Below are positions 36,725 through 44,423 of a DNA stretch of 64,000 bases, one piece after another. The first letter of the stretch is position 1; each line of letters starts with the position of its first letter. The notes under the pieces are model-generated. The model searched no databases and had not been told where the DNA came from. It was given only the letters and a program-made list of their open reading frames with translations. Source of the stretch: Niallia nealsonii (GTDB lineage: Bacteria > Bacillota > Bacilli > Bacillales > Cytobacillaceae); the NCBI RefSeq assembly GCF_002835805.1, contig NZ_PISE01000029.1, positions 1-64,000 of the forward strand. The letters run 5' to 3'. The position numbers and the translations under genes are program-made.

Positions 36725-37522
36725 ATGCATATTTTATTTATCGGTGATGTTGTCGGCTCTATGGGAAGAGATATGATTAAAGAGTATGTCCCAAAATTAA
36801 AAGAAAAATATCGTCCACAAATGACTATTATTAATGGCGAAAATGCTGCGGGAGGAAAAGGCATTACAGAAAAGATTTATCGAAGTTTCTTAGAAGTGGG
36901 AGCACAAGCGGTAACACTAGGAAATCATACATGGGATAATCGGGAAATTTTTGAATTTATTGATACTGCCAAATATTTAGTAAGACCAGCTAATTTTCCA
37001 GAAAATAACCCTGGAAAAGGGATGGTGTTTGTAAAAATTAATGATATCGAAGTAGCTGTGATTAATTTACAAGGAAGAACCTTTATGAATCCAAGTGATG
37101 ATCCCTTTGTTAAAGCAGATGAATTGGTAGCAGAAGCGAAAAAAAGAACGGATATTATTTTTGTTGATTTTCACGGAGAAGCGACAAGCGAAAAACAGGC
37201 AATAGCTTGGTATTTAGATGGAAGAGTAACAGCGGTTGTAGGAACACATACACATGTGCAAACAGCAGATAACCGCATCTTGCCTAACGGTACAGCCTTT
37301 ATGGCAGATGTTGGTATGACAGGACCTTATGATGGCATATTAGGAATGGAGAGAGAAGCTGTTTTAAATAGATTTTTAACAAATATGCCAACTCGCTTTG
37401 AGCCGCCAAAATCAGGAAGAACACAACTTAGTGGCTGCATTATTGAAGTAGACAAAAAAACAGGTAAAGCAAAAAAAATCGATCGTATTTTAATTAACGA
37501 AGATCATCCCTTTTATTCATAA
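36725..37522 (+). CDS. ymdB: Metallophosphoesterase YmdB
   Basis: A 265-residue phosphodiesterase. In B. subtilis YmdB cleaves 2',3'-cyclic nucleotides and steers biofilm versus motility gene use. Metal-binding motifs are GDVVGSMGRD, NGENAAGGKGI, LGNHTWDN, VDFHGEATSEK and GTHTHVQTAD. The ATG at 36725 (MHILFIGDVVGS) follows AAAGGAATG; the frame extends 63 bases upstream without homology. Confidence 0.94.
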   Translation: MHILFIGDVVGSMGRDMIKEYVPKLKEKYRPQMTIINGENAAGGKGITEKIYRSFLEVGAQAVTLGNHTWDNREIFEFIDTAKYLVRPANFPENNPGKGMVFVKINDIEVAVINLQGRTFMNPSDDPFVKADELVAEAKKRTDIIFVDFHGEATSEKQAIAWYLDGRVTAVVGTHTHVQTADNRILPNGTAFMADVGMTGPYDGILGMEREAVLNRFLTNMPTRFEPPKSGRTQLSGCIIEVDKKTGKAKKIDRILINEDHPFYS

Positions 37523-37558
37523 TGAAAAGGCATGAATCGCTAAACTAAACAGCAATTA

Positions 37559-37630
37559 TAGACTTTTGAAATCAATATTCTTCCTTAAATGAAAAAGGGG
37601 AAGATAGTATTTCAAAAGTCTCTTTTTTAT
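37559..37630 (+). terminator. Terminator of ymdB
   Basis: AGACTTTTGAAAT pairs with ATTTCAAAAGTCT, with an inner TCTTCC/GGAAGA stem, then CTTTTTT. Confidence 0.85.
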
Positions 37631-37697
37631 CTATTTTCAACAATGTCAATAAAAAACTGCTAATATTTAAGGTTATTTACGAAATTTTTATGTCCAA

Positions 37698-37725
37698 GCT
37701 GGAATATGTGTTTTAAAAGCGGAAT
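37698..37725 (+). promoter_or_regulatory. SigH promoter of spoVS
   Basis: GCTGGAATA (37698-37706), 12 bases, then GCGGAAT (37719-37725) fits the SigH pattern RNAGGAWWW-N11/12-RNNGAAT with one mismatch. spoVS is known as a SigH gene in B. subtilis. Confidence 0.65.
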
Positions 37726-37810
37726 ATAGTAACAATGGAATGATATATATTCCTGATATGGTCTCACAAAAGTGAGTCATGCGGGGGGGTTAAACAAGGA
37801 GGAGCTAGAA

Positions 37811-38071
37811 ATGGAGATATTAAAAGTTTCGGCAAAGTCTAGTCCCAATTCTGTAGCTGGTGCGCTTGCTGGTGTTCTGCGAGAAAGAGGTGGAGCAGAA
37901 ATCCAAGCTATTGGTGCAGGTGCATTAAATCAGGCGGTAAAAGCAGTAGCCATCGCAAGAGGATTTGTAGCACCTAGCGGAGTGGATTTAATTTGTATCC
38001 CAGCCTTCACCGATATTGTTATTGACGGGGAAGAAAGAACAGCCATCAAGCTTATTGTGGAACCTAGATAA
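37811..38071 (+). CDS. spoVS: Stage V sporulation protein S
   Basis: An 86-residue Alba-like protein, needed for full spore coat and dehydration steps after stage V and linked to cell division control. MEILKVSAKSSPNSVAGALA is nearly the family consensus. AAGGAGG lies eight bases before the ATG at 37811. A longer frame from 37772 has no ribosome site. A SigH-type promoter is upstream. Confidence 0.96.
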   Translation: MEILKVSAKSSPNSVAGALAGVLRERGGAEIQAIGAGALNQAVKAVAIARGFVAPSGVDLICIPAFTDIVIDGEERTAIKLIVEPR

Positions 38072-38166
38072 GTATGGCAAAACGATAAAAAAGAGAGAGT
38101 AAATAAACGAAAAATATGTCATTATTTTGAAAATTTTTCTTTGATCTGCTCAAAAGGATGGAGAAG

Positions 38167-38205
38167 TGAACCTGTAAAGCAAAAAGCTTTACAGGTTCTT
38201 TTTTC
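38167..38205 (+). terminator. Terminator of spoVS
   Basis: GAACCTGTAAAGC pairs perfectly with GCTTTACAGGTTC around AAAAA, then T6. Confidence 0.92.
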
Positions 38206-38254
38206 GAAAATAGATTGATATAATGAGAAAAAGATAGCATATTAAACATAGGAG

Positions 38255-39190
38255 ATGGTTGTTCTGGACTTTTTTGATGGACATTGTGATGTATTGTATA
38301 AAATGTTTTTAGACAAAAGCATTGCTTTTTATGATAGTGAAAAACTGCAAGTTACCTTAAAAGGTTTGGAACAAAGCGGCAGTAAAATTCAGTCATTTGC
38401 AATTTATATACCAGAATCTGTTCATCCAGACATGCGTTTTCAGGCAGCTCTCGCTATGGTGGAGATTTTTGATGAAAAAATTCTGAAACGATATCCAAAT
38501 GTAAAATTAATTCGATCACAATTAGATATAAAAAATTTAGAAGAAGATGAGATTGGGGCAATTTTAACATTAGAAGGCTGTGATGCAATTGACAGTGATT
38601 TATTGAAGCTAAAAACATTGCTGAAAGCAGGAGTGGCAGCAGTGGGGCTTACATGGAACTATGCCAATGCGGTTGCTGACGGTGCTTTAGAGCCAAGGGG
38701 AGCTGGACTTTCTTTATTTGGACGGGAAGTCGTAAAACAATTAAACAAACAAAAGATTTGGTGCGATGTTTCCCACCTTTCAGAGCAAGGGTTTTGGGAT
38801 ACAATCGATCTTGCTCAATTTCCATACGCTTCCCACTCTAACAGCTATACACTTTGTCCACACCCTCGCAATTTAAGAGATGATCAAATAAAAGCATTAA
38901 TTGAAATGAATAGTGTAATAGGAATAACATTTGTCCCAGAATTTTTAAATGGTACTCAAACGAGCACAATTACAGATATTTTGCGCCATCTAGATTTTAT
39001 TTGTTCCCTCGGAGGAGAACATCATGTTGGATTTGGTTCCGACTTCGATGGCATTACACATACCGTTGAAAATTTGCATTCTATTAGTGATTATCCACAT
39101 TTAATAGAGGAGTTAATAAAATATTATAGTGCCAGCCAAGTGGAGAGATTTTTATATCAAAACATGGTGCAAAGATTTCCGGCTAGATAG
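38255..39190 (+). CDS. Membrane dipeptidase, M19 family
   Basis: A 311-residue zinc dipeptidase of the renal-dipeptidase type. Metal ligands are visible in DGHCDVLYKM, LEGCDAID, CDVSHLSEQGFWD, ASHSNSYTLCPHPRN and GFGSDFDGI. It lacks a signal peptide, so it acts in the cytosol. The ATG at 38255 touches the GGAG site; a CTG nine bases on (MDFFDGHCD) is better spaced and closer to the family start. It lies between spoVS and miaB, a common Bacillus order. Confidence 0.88.
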   Translation: MVVLDFFDGHCDVLYKMFLDKSIAFYDSEKLQVTLKGLEQSGSKIQSFAIYIPESVHPDMRFQAALAMVEIFDEKILKRYPNVKLIRSQLDIKNLEEDEIGAILTLEGCDAIDSDLLKLKTLLKAGVAAVGLTWNYANAVADGALEPRGAGLSLFGREVVKQLNKQKIWCDVSHLSEQGFWDTIDLAQFPYASHSNSYTLCPHPRNLRDDQIKALIEMNSVIGITFVPEFLNGTQTSTITDILRHLDFICSLGGEHHVGFGSDFDGITHTVENLHSISDYPHLIEELIKYYSASQVERFLYQNMVQRFPAR

Positions 39191-39314
39191 TTTTTTGCTA
39201 TATTCATGCATGAGCCAAATAGAAAAAAGTTAGTTTATTTTTGAAAAACAAATAGTTTAATTCAAAAAATCAATAGTGTACGTTAATAGAGTATTCCTTT
39301 TAAAGACGTAGCTA

Positions 39315-39343
39315 TTGTTTTACGATGCTGAAACCCTTATACT
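39315..39343 (+). promoter_or_regulatory. Promoter of miaB-ymcA
   Basis: TTGTTT (39315-39320) and TATACT (39338-39343) are 17 bases apart, 105 bases before the miaB start. Confidence 0.5.
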
Positions 39344-39448
39344 ATTATAATGTAAAAGTTTATGCAACGAGAAATAAATGATAGTTTAAAATGAAATGAT
39401 GCTTATGGATGAGGAGTAGAATCATCGATAAGAGAGGAGTAATAGAAT

Positions 39449-40993
39449 ATGAATGAAAAACAACGTTTAGAAAGTCAACAAGTGGATACAGCTAATTCTT
39501 CGGACAAAAAATCCGTCAAGGATTACAGCAAATATTTTGAAACAGTTTATCAAGCGCCATCTTTAAAAGATGCAAAAAAACGAGGCAAAGAAGAAATTCA
39601 ATATGATAAAGGTTTTTCTATTGCAGAACAATTCCGCGGTATGGGCGAAGGACGAAAATTCTATATTCGCACATATGGCTGCCAAATGAATGAACATGAT
39701 ACAGAAGTAATGGCAGGAATTTTCTTAGCATTAGGTTATGAGCCGACAGATACAGTAAATGATGCAAATGTTATTTTATTAAATACATGTGCAATCCGCG
39801 AAAATGCAGAAAATAAAGTGTTTGGTGAATTAGGTCATTTAAAACATTTAAAAACGGAAAGACCAGATTTATTAATTGGTGTCTGTGGCTGTATGTCACA
39901 AGAAGAATCGGTTGTCAATAAAATTCTAAAAACATATAACCAAGTAGATATGATTTTTGGTACACATAATATCCACCGTCTGCCAAATATTCTTCAAGAA
40001 GCGTATATGTCTAAAGAAATGGTTGTGGAAGTCTGGTCTAAAGAAGGAGATGTTATTGAAAACCTTCCAAAAGTCCGCAATGGAAAAATCAAAGCATGGG
40101 TTAATATTATGTATGGCTGCGATAAATTCTGTACGTATTGCATTGTTCCATATACAAGAGGAAAAGAGCGCAGCAGACGTCCAGAAGACATCATTCAAGA
40201 AGTTCGTCAATTAGCAGCACAAGGCTATAAAGAAATTACCCTTCTTGGACAAAACGTAAATGCATACGGAAAAGACTTTACTGATATCACTTACCGATTA
40301 GGCGATTTGATGGAAGAAATGTGCAAAATTGACATTCCACGAGTTCGTTTTACAACTAGCCATCCACGTGATTTTGACGATCATTTAATCGAAGTATTAG
40401 GACGCGGCGGCAATTTAGTGGAACATATTCATTTGCCAGTACAATCTGGTTCAACAGATGTATTAAAAATTATGGCACGCAAATACACAAGAGAACACTA
40501 TTTAGAATTGGTTCGCAAAATGAAAGCAACGATTCCAAACTTAACATTAACAACAGATATTATCGTTGGATATCCAAATGAAACGGACGAGCAATTCGAA
40601 GAAACAATGTCTTTATATAAAGAAGTAGGTTTTGAAGCTGCTTATACATTTATTTACTCCCCACGTGAAGGTACACCTGCAGCGAAAATGCAGGACAATG
40701 TACCAATGGAAGTGAAAAAAGAGCGTCTGCAAAGACTTAATGCCCTTGTTAATGAAATGAGTGCAAATGCAATGAAGAGCTATCAAGACCAGATTGTTGA
40801 AGTGCTAGTAGAAGGGGAAAGTAAAAACAACCCAGATGTACTTGCAGGCTATACTCGCAAAAATAAACTAGTAAACTTTGTTGGACCAAAATCTTCCATT
40901 GGCCACTTAGTAAAAGTGAAAATTACGGATGCAAAAACATGGTCATTAAAGGGAGAAATGATTGAAGTTGTTGAGACTGTTGAGACAAACTAA
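39449..40993 (+). CDS. miaB: tRNA-2-methylthio-N6-dimethylallyladenosine synthase
   Basis: MiaB methylthiolates i6A37 of tRNAs reading UNN codons. The 514-residue protein has the N-terminal MTTase domain with three cluster cysteines ([30 protein letters not shown]), the radical SAM triad in [17 protein letters not shown] and a C-terminal TRAM domain. A roughly 65-residue N-terminal extension is normal for Bacillus YmcB. Its stop overlaps the ymcA start by one base. Confidence 0.96.
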   Translation: MNEKQRLESQQVDTANSSDKKSVKDYSKYFETVYQAPSLKDAKKRGKEEIQYDKGFSIAEQFRGMGEGRKFYIRTYGCQMNEHDTEVMAGIFLALGYEPTDTVNDANVILLNTCAIRENAENKVFGELGHLKHLKTERPDLLIGVCGCMSQEESVVNKILKTYNQVDMIFGTHNIHRLPNILQEAYMSKEMVVEVWSKEGDVIENLPKVRNGKIKAWVNIMYGCDKFCTYCIVPYTRGKERSRRPEDIIQEVRQLAAQGYKEITLLGQNVNAYGKDFTDITYRLGDLMEEMCKIDIPRVRFTTSHPRDFDDHLIEVLGRGGNLVEHIHLPVQSGSTDVLKIMARKYTREHYLELVRKMKATIPNLTLTTDIIVGYPNETDEQFEETMSLYKEVGFEAAYTFIYSPREGTPAAKMQDNVPMEVKKERLQRLNALVNEMSANAMKSYQDQIVEVLVEGESKNNPDVLAGYTRKNKLVNFVGPKSSIGHLVKVKITDAKTWSLKGEMIEVVETVETN

Positions 40994-41367
40994 TGGCTAA
41001 GTTCACTCGGGAAGAAATTATCCGTCGCACAGAAGAACTTGCCAAAATGATTGCAGAAACAGAAGAAGTAGAGTTTTATAAACGAGCCGAACAGCAAATT
41101 AACAATAATAAAAAAGTGAATGAAAAAATTGCCCAAATTAAAAAACTTCAAAAACAGGCTGTTAATTTGCAGCATTATGGAAAATACGCTGCTTTAAAAG
41201 ATACAGAAAACAAAATCAATCAACTTCAACAAGAAATTGACGAATTGCCGATTGTAGATGAATTTAAACAATCGCAAAATGAAGTAAATGATATCTTGCA
41301 AATGGTAACCAAAACAATTGCTGCGAATGTTGCAAACGAATTAGAAGAAAAAACACACAAAAACTAA
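40993..41367 (+). CDS. ymcA: RicA/YmcA family regulator
   Basis: A 124-residue coiled-coil protein of the DUF964 group. With RicF (YlbF) and RicT (YaaT) it steers RNase Y maturation of mRNAs and aids Spo0A activation, biofilm and competence. It is translationally coupled to miaB. It is shorter than B. subtilis YmcA (143 residues by memory) and ends NELEEKTHKN with no cysteine at all, whereas the longer protein has a C-terminal cysteine implicated in Fe-S binding. Confidence 0.88.
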   Translation: MAKFTREEIIRRTEELAKMIAETEEVEFYKRAEQQINNNKKVNEKIAQIKKLQKQAVNLQHYGKYAALKDTENKINQLQQEIDELPIVDEFKQSQNEVNDILQMVTKTIAANVANELEEKTHKN

Positions 41368-41419
41368 CTTCCTTATTTAGGAAAGTTAGTTGAGAGTATA
41401 AACACAATCCAAATTGAAA

Positions 41420-41478
41420 AAGTTCAGGCTGATCGAAAACGTTGGTCGACAGCCTGAACTAACTTTCTAATTTTTTAG
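41420..41478. terminator. Bidirectional terminator between ymcA and a convergent gene
   Basis: AGTTCAGGCTG pairs with CAGCCTGAACT (41450-41460). An outer GAAAGTTAGTT near 41380-41391 can also pair with AACTAACTTTC. It ends ymcA and the minus-strand gene. Confidence 0.82.
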
Positions 41479-41481
41479 AAG

Positions 41482-41835
41482 TTACTTTTTATGATTTAAA
41501 ATATTTACCGCCTGTAAAAAAGCTTGGCGGTATTCTTTTTGTTCTTTCATCGCTGTTTGTAAAGTTGCAAGCAGTGACTTATTTAAAAGTTTTGTTTCTT
41601 TATCTTTATGATCTCCACTGTTTATCGTTTGCAGAAGGAATGTATAGACAAGAAAAAGCGTCGAATAATTATCTACATATGTTAAACTGACAGCGCTCCC
41701 TCCATTTCCTCCTTCTGCATGTGTATTAACAGAAGGTCCTCCTGATTCTAAGATTTTATCAACTAATTCTTCTGGCACACCTAAGCTTTGTAATTTTTCC
41801 GCCGTTAACCCAATCGTTTTTTCTTCTTTTTTCAT
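41482..41835 (-). CDS. Hypothetical protein of the ymcA-cotE interval
   Basis: A 117-residue soluble protein with no domain I recognise. It starts MKKEEKTIGLTAEKLQSLGV, has a Gly/Ser patch (HAEGGNGGSAVS) near residue 40 and a helical, Lys-rich C-terminal half. AAAGGAGAGGAG precedes the ATG. It is the last of three minus-strand genes between ymcA and cotE. A sporulation role is only a guess from context. Confidence 0.65.
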   Translation of the reverse strand: MKKEEKTIGLTAEKLQSLGVPEELVDKILESGGPSVNTHAEGGNGGSAVSLTYVDNYSTLFLVYTFLLQTINSGDHKDKETKLLNKSLLATLQTAMKEQKEYRQAFLQAVNILNHKK

Positions 41836-41942
41836 ATACTCCTCTCCTTTCTATGTATATTATGGAGAAAAAAGCAATTTGTCCCCTCCAAATAAAAATC
41901 TGTAGGGGACAATTACTAGCTATCGAAAAGATTTATTTTTTA

Positions 41943-42215
41943 TTAAGCTTCGTTAGTTTGTGTAGGAGTGTTTTCGTTATAAGAAACAGCTGTAGCATCA
42001 CCAGCAGTGTTAGAGTTTACAAGAATGCCACCAACGAAGAAGTTTAATAAGTTTACACCTACAGCAGCCCCACCAGCAGCCCCAGCAGCAGTGAATTGGT
42101 TAGCAAGGTTACCATTACCTTGAGTAGCGTTAGTGAATGCACGTAATTCTGTAGTGCTGTTTTCTACATCAGAGTTAGAAGGTCTTGTTGAAGCAGAACA
42201 ACGATTAGACAACAT
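41943..42215 (-). CDS. Small Gly/Ala-rich hypothetical protein
   Basis: A 90-residue protein, MLSNRCSASTRPSNSDVENS..., with a Gly/Ala stretch (AAGAAGGAAVGVNLLNFFVG) and an Asn/Thr-rich tail. The hydrophobic centre could insert in a membrane or mediate assembly, as in some spore-surface proteins. AAAGGAGGTGA is well placed for the ATG at 42215; a GTG at 42224 overlaps it. I do not recognise the family. Confidence 0.7.
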   Translation of the reverse strand: MLSNRCSASTRPSNSDVENSTTELRAFTNATQGNGNLANQFTAAGAAGGAAVGVNLLNFFVGGILVNSNTAGDATAVSYNENTPTQTNEA

Positions 42216-42256
42216 AAAATTCACCTCCTTTCAAGTTATCTAGGAATTTATATTCC

Positions 42257-42640
42257 TTATTTTTTTATAAAGTTGGAAATATTTAGGGTAAATAGAGATT
42301 TACCATTCACATTTATTTGGAAATTGCCATCATCTGTTGACGCATCAATGACAGGTAGTTTTTCTTTCCATTCATTTAATTTTTCTTGATTCAGCATGTC
42401 TTTTATAGAGTCTATATTGATATTAGCTGGAATCACTTTATCTTTAATCGCGTTTACCCCTTTGTTTGCTACATTGCTTGTTACATCTTTGCCTAATTTT
42501 TTTAGTAAATCACCCATTTCAGATGACACTTTACTTAATAATTCTTGTGCGTGTTTTGCTCCTTCTTCACCAGAAACTTCTTTGCCATTTACATTAAATT
42601 TAAAATCTAATTGATCTTTTATATTAAAATTCCCTGCCAA
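42257..42640 (-). CDS. Hypothetical protein, possible spore-associated
   Basis: A 127-residue soluble protein rich in Lys, Asn and Asp. Two similar strands, FKFNVNGKEVSG near the start and FQINVNGKSLFTLN near the end, suggest a repeated beta unit. The TTG at 42640 (MAGNFNIKDQLDF) follows AAGGGGG by eight bases; the frame runs 40 codons further but has no ribosome site there and enters a repeat element. It heads a minus-strand run of three genes facing away from cotE. Confidence 0.6.
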   Translation of the reverse strand: MAGNFNIKDQLDFKFNVNGKEVSGEEGAKHAQELLSKVSSEMGDLLKKLGKDVTSNVANKGVNAIKDKVIPANINIDSIKDMLNQEKLNEWKEKLPVIDASTDDGNFQINVNGKSLFTLNISNFIKK

Positions 42641-42745
42641 CTCCCTCACCCCCTTACCGTATAGTACAGTATATAGAATATGGACCAAGCTGTATCCGCG
42701 AATGTATTGATACAAACGCATATTTTTTTTGCTTGGCAGCTTTTT

Positions 42746-42937
42746 TAGAAATTGATTCACAGCGGATTGTTAATTTTTGTACTCAGTAATTGGAGTGGAA
42801 GGTGCAATTACTGTTTTGAAAATTGAGACAGACTTTGACTCTGCAGGAGCAGAGACGAAGCGGCTTCGTGTCCACTTAACGGAAAGTGAAGGCCCTTCAC
42901 TGCAATCAACATCTAAGTTTAAAGGATTCTAGAAATT
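42746..42937. mobile_element. Degenerate MITE-like repeat, 176 bp, with 8-bp target repeat
   Basis: The unit 42754-42929 is flanked by exact TAGAAATT repeats (42746-42753, 42930-42937). Its right part, GCAATCAACATCTAAGTTTAAAGGATTC (split: GCAATCAACATCTAAG then TTTAAAGGATTC), lines up with the right end of the 16189-16318 element. GATTGTTAATTTTTGTACT and AATTGGAGTGGAAGGTGC match its left part. The outermost left bases are poorly conserved, so the element is old. Confidence 0.75.
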
Positions 42938-43141
42938 AAAAAACTTTTTAAAAGTAGAAAGCAAACAAGGAAGCCATTATATTAGACTAGAAAAATAATC
43001 GATACTAAGAACACTTGCCCGTGCTTTTCATACAATGAAGTAGGCTTAATAATTATAAAGAAGCTTAAGAAAAACATCGCACACTAGTCTCCTATCACGC
43101 ATAGGATGAAATGAAAATGAATGAGGAGGTTTCGCTCGAAA

Positions 43142-43693
43142 ATGGGAGAATATAGAGAGATTATTACAAAAGCAGTCGTTGCGAAAGGACGGAAGTTTAC
43201 AAAGTCTCACCATACGATCTGCCCTGATCACAGCCCGTCAAGCATACTAGGCTGCTGGATTATCAACCATACCTATGAAGCAGCGAAGGTTGGCAAAAAA
43301 GTAGAAATAACAGGTTACTACGATGTTAATGTTTGGTATTCTTATGATGATAATACAAGAACAGAAGTAGTAACAGAACGAGTTGAGTATTGTGATGTGG
43401 TGAAATTAAAATATCGTGATCCTGATTGCTTAGAAGATCATGATGTAATCGCGCGTGTACTTCAACAGCCAAATTGTATCGAAGCAGTAATTTCGCCAAA
43501 TGGCAATAAAATTATTGTTCATGTAGAAAGAGAATTTATTGTAGAAGTAATTGGAGAAACAACGATTTGTGTAGAAGTATGTACAGAGCATTGTGCAAAC
43601 GATGATGATGACTGGTGCGATGATAATGAAGTGGAAGATGAAGAATTTGAAGATTTAAATCCAGACTTTATTGTTGGATGTGAAGAAGAATAA
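43142..43693 (+). CDS. cotE: Outer spore coat morphogenetic protein CotE
   Basis: CotE directs outer coat assembly on the forespore. The 183-residue protein starts [19 protein letters not shown] and keeps the family blocks [34 protein letters not shown] and [19 protein letters not shown], ending in the acidic tail. It has more cysteines than B. subtilis CotE (for example CVEVCTEHC), by comparison from memory. GAGGAGG lies 12 bases before the ATG. CATAGGATG at 43100-43108 could be a mother-cell sigma -10 box. Confidence 0.95.
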   Translation: MGEYREIITKAVVAKGRKFTKSHHTICPDHSPSSILGCWIINHTYEAAKVGKKVEITGYYDVNVWYSYDDNTRTEVVTERVEYCDVVKLKYRDPDCLEDHDVIARVLQQPNCIEAVISPNGNKIIVHVEREFIVEVIGETTICVEVCTEHCANDDDDWCDDNEVEDEEFEDLNPDFIVGCEEE

Positions 43694-43724
43694 GAACTAG
43701 GAGCTGTCCTTAGTTCTTTTTTCT
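43693..43724 (+). terminator. Terminator of cotE
   Basis: AGAACTAGGA pairs with TCCTTAGTTCT (one G-U), followed by T-rich sequence. A second, T-less dyad of GGTTCATTC/GAATGAACC follows at 43741-43780. Confidence 0.85.
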
Positions 43725-43847
43725 TCACACTGTTGATTTTTGGTTCATTCGTAAAAATTATGGTTTTCCATGAATGAACCAAAAACTCGTTTTATCCCCA
43801 AGTTTTATTAAATGAAAACGAATAACAATCCATATAGTAGGAATTAA

Positions 43848-44117
43848 TTACCGTTCGCAAGCAATGCCGTCTTTATCGCGGTCTCTTGATTTATTTTTAT
43901 TATATAAATCTTTCGATACATACGGTTTATAGTAAGTTTTGCCGCCTTTATTTTTAGTTGTTTTTAATATGGCTACGCCGCCTTTATAGTCTTTATTTAG
44001 GGCTTTGCAATTTGGATATGCTTTGATTTTTGTTTTTGCCTCTGCATTGTCTGTATGAAACAAAGGCAATCCTGCAATAAGTGATAATGATAATGCTACA
44101 GATAAAATGCGTTTCAT
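43848..44117 (-). CDS. Secreted excalibur calcium-binding domain protein
   Basis: An 89-residue protein with a signal peptide (MKRILSVALSLSLIAGLPLF, cleavage near NAEA) and a C-terminal excalibur motif DRDKDGIACE, a DxDxDGxxCE loop that binds calcium. The two cysteines (in YPNCKALN and IACER) probably form a disulfide outside the cell. In the opposite direction to cotE and mutS. Often such domains sit beside nuclease-like proteins; none is here. Confidence 0.88.
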   Translation of the reverse strand: MKRILSVALSLSLIAGLPLFHTDNAEAKTKIKAYPNCKALNKDYKGGVAILKTTKNKGGKTYYKPYVSKDLYNKNKSRDRDKDGIACER

Positions 44118-44423
44118 ATGTGAGTTCCCCTCTAATTAACTTTTTTTACAAAAAATAGTATAAATCAAAAATTGGAAAGATACTAGTAGTTTTTTATATT
44201 AATAGTATAAAAATTGTTTCTAAATTGTTTTCTTATATTAATAAATAAAATCCTGGATAGTGAACAAAATGAGTAGTTGGGAGAAACTTGCTCACAAAAG
44301 TCTGATTGGTTCCAGGAATCATCCATCGGAATGGAGAAATCCTCCACTGATGGAAGTTTTACTTTATGCTATAATAGATAAATAGAAAATGAGATGAAAC
44401 AGTGCAAGTGCATGGAGGAAATT

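Noticed and set aside
42641-42760. N-terminal extension of the 42257-42640 gene
   Set aside because: There is no ribosome site and it runs into the MITE target repeat.
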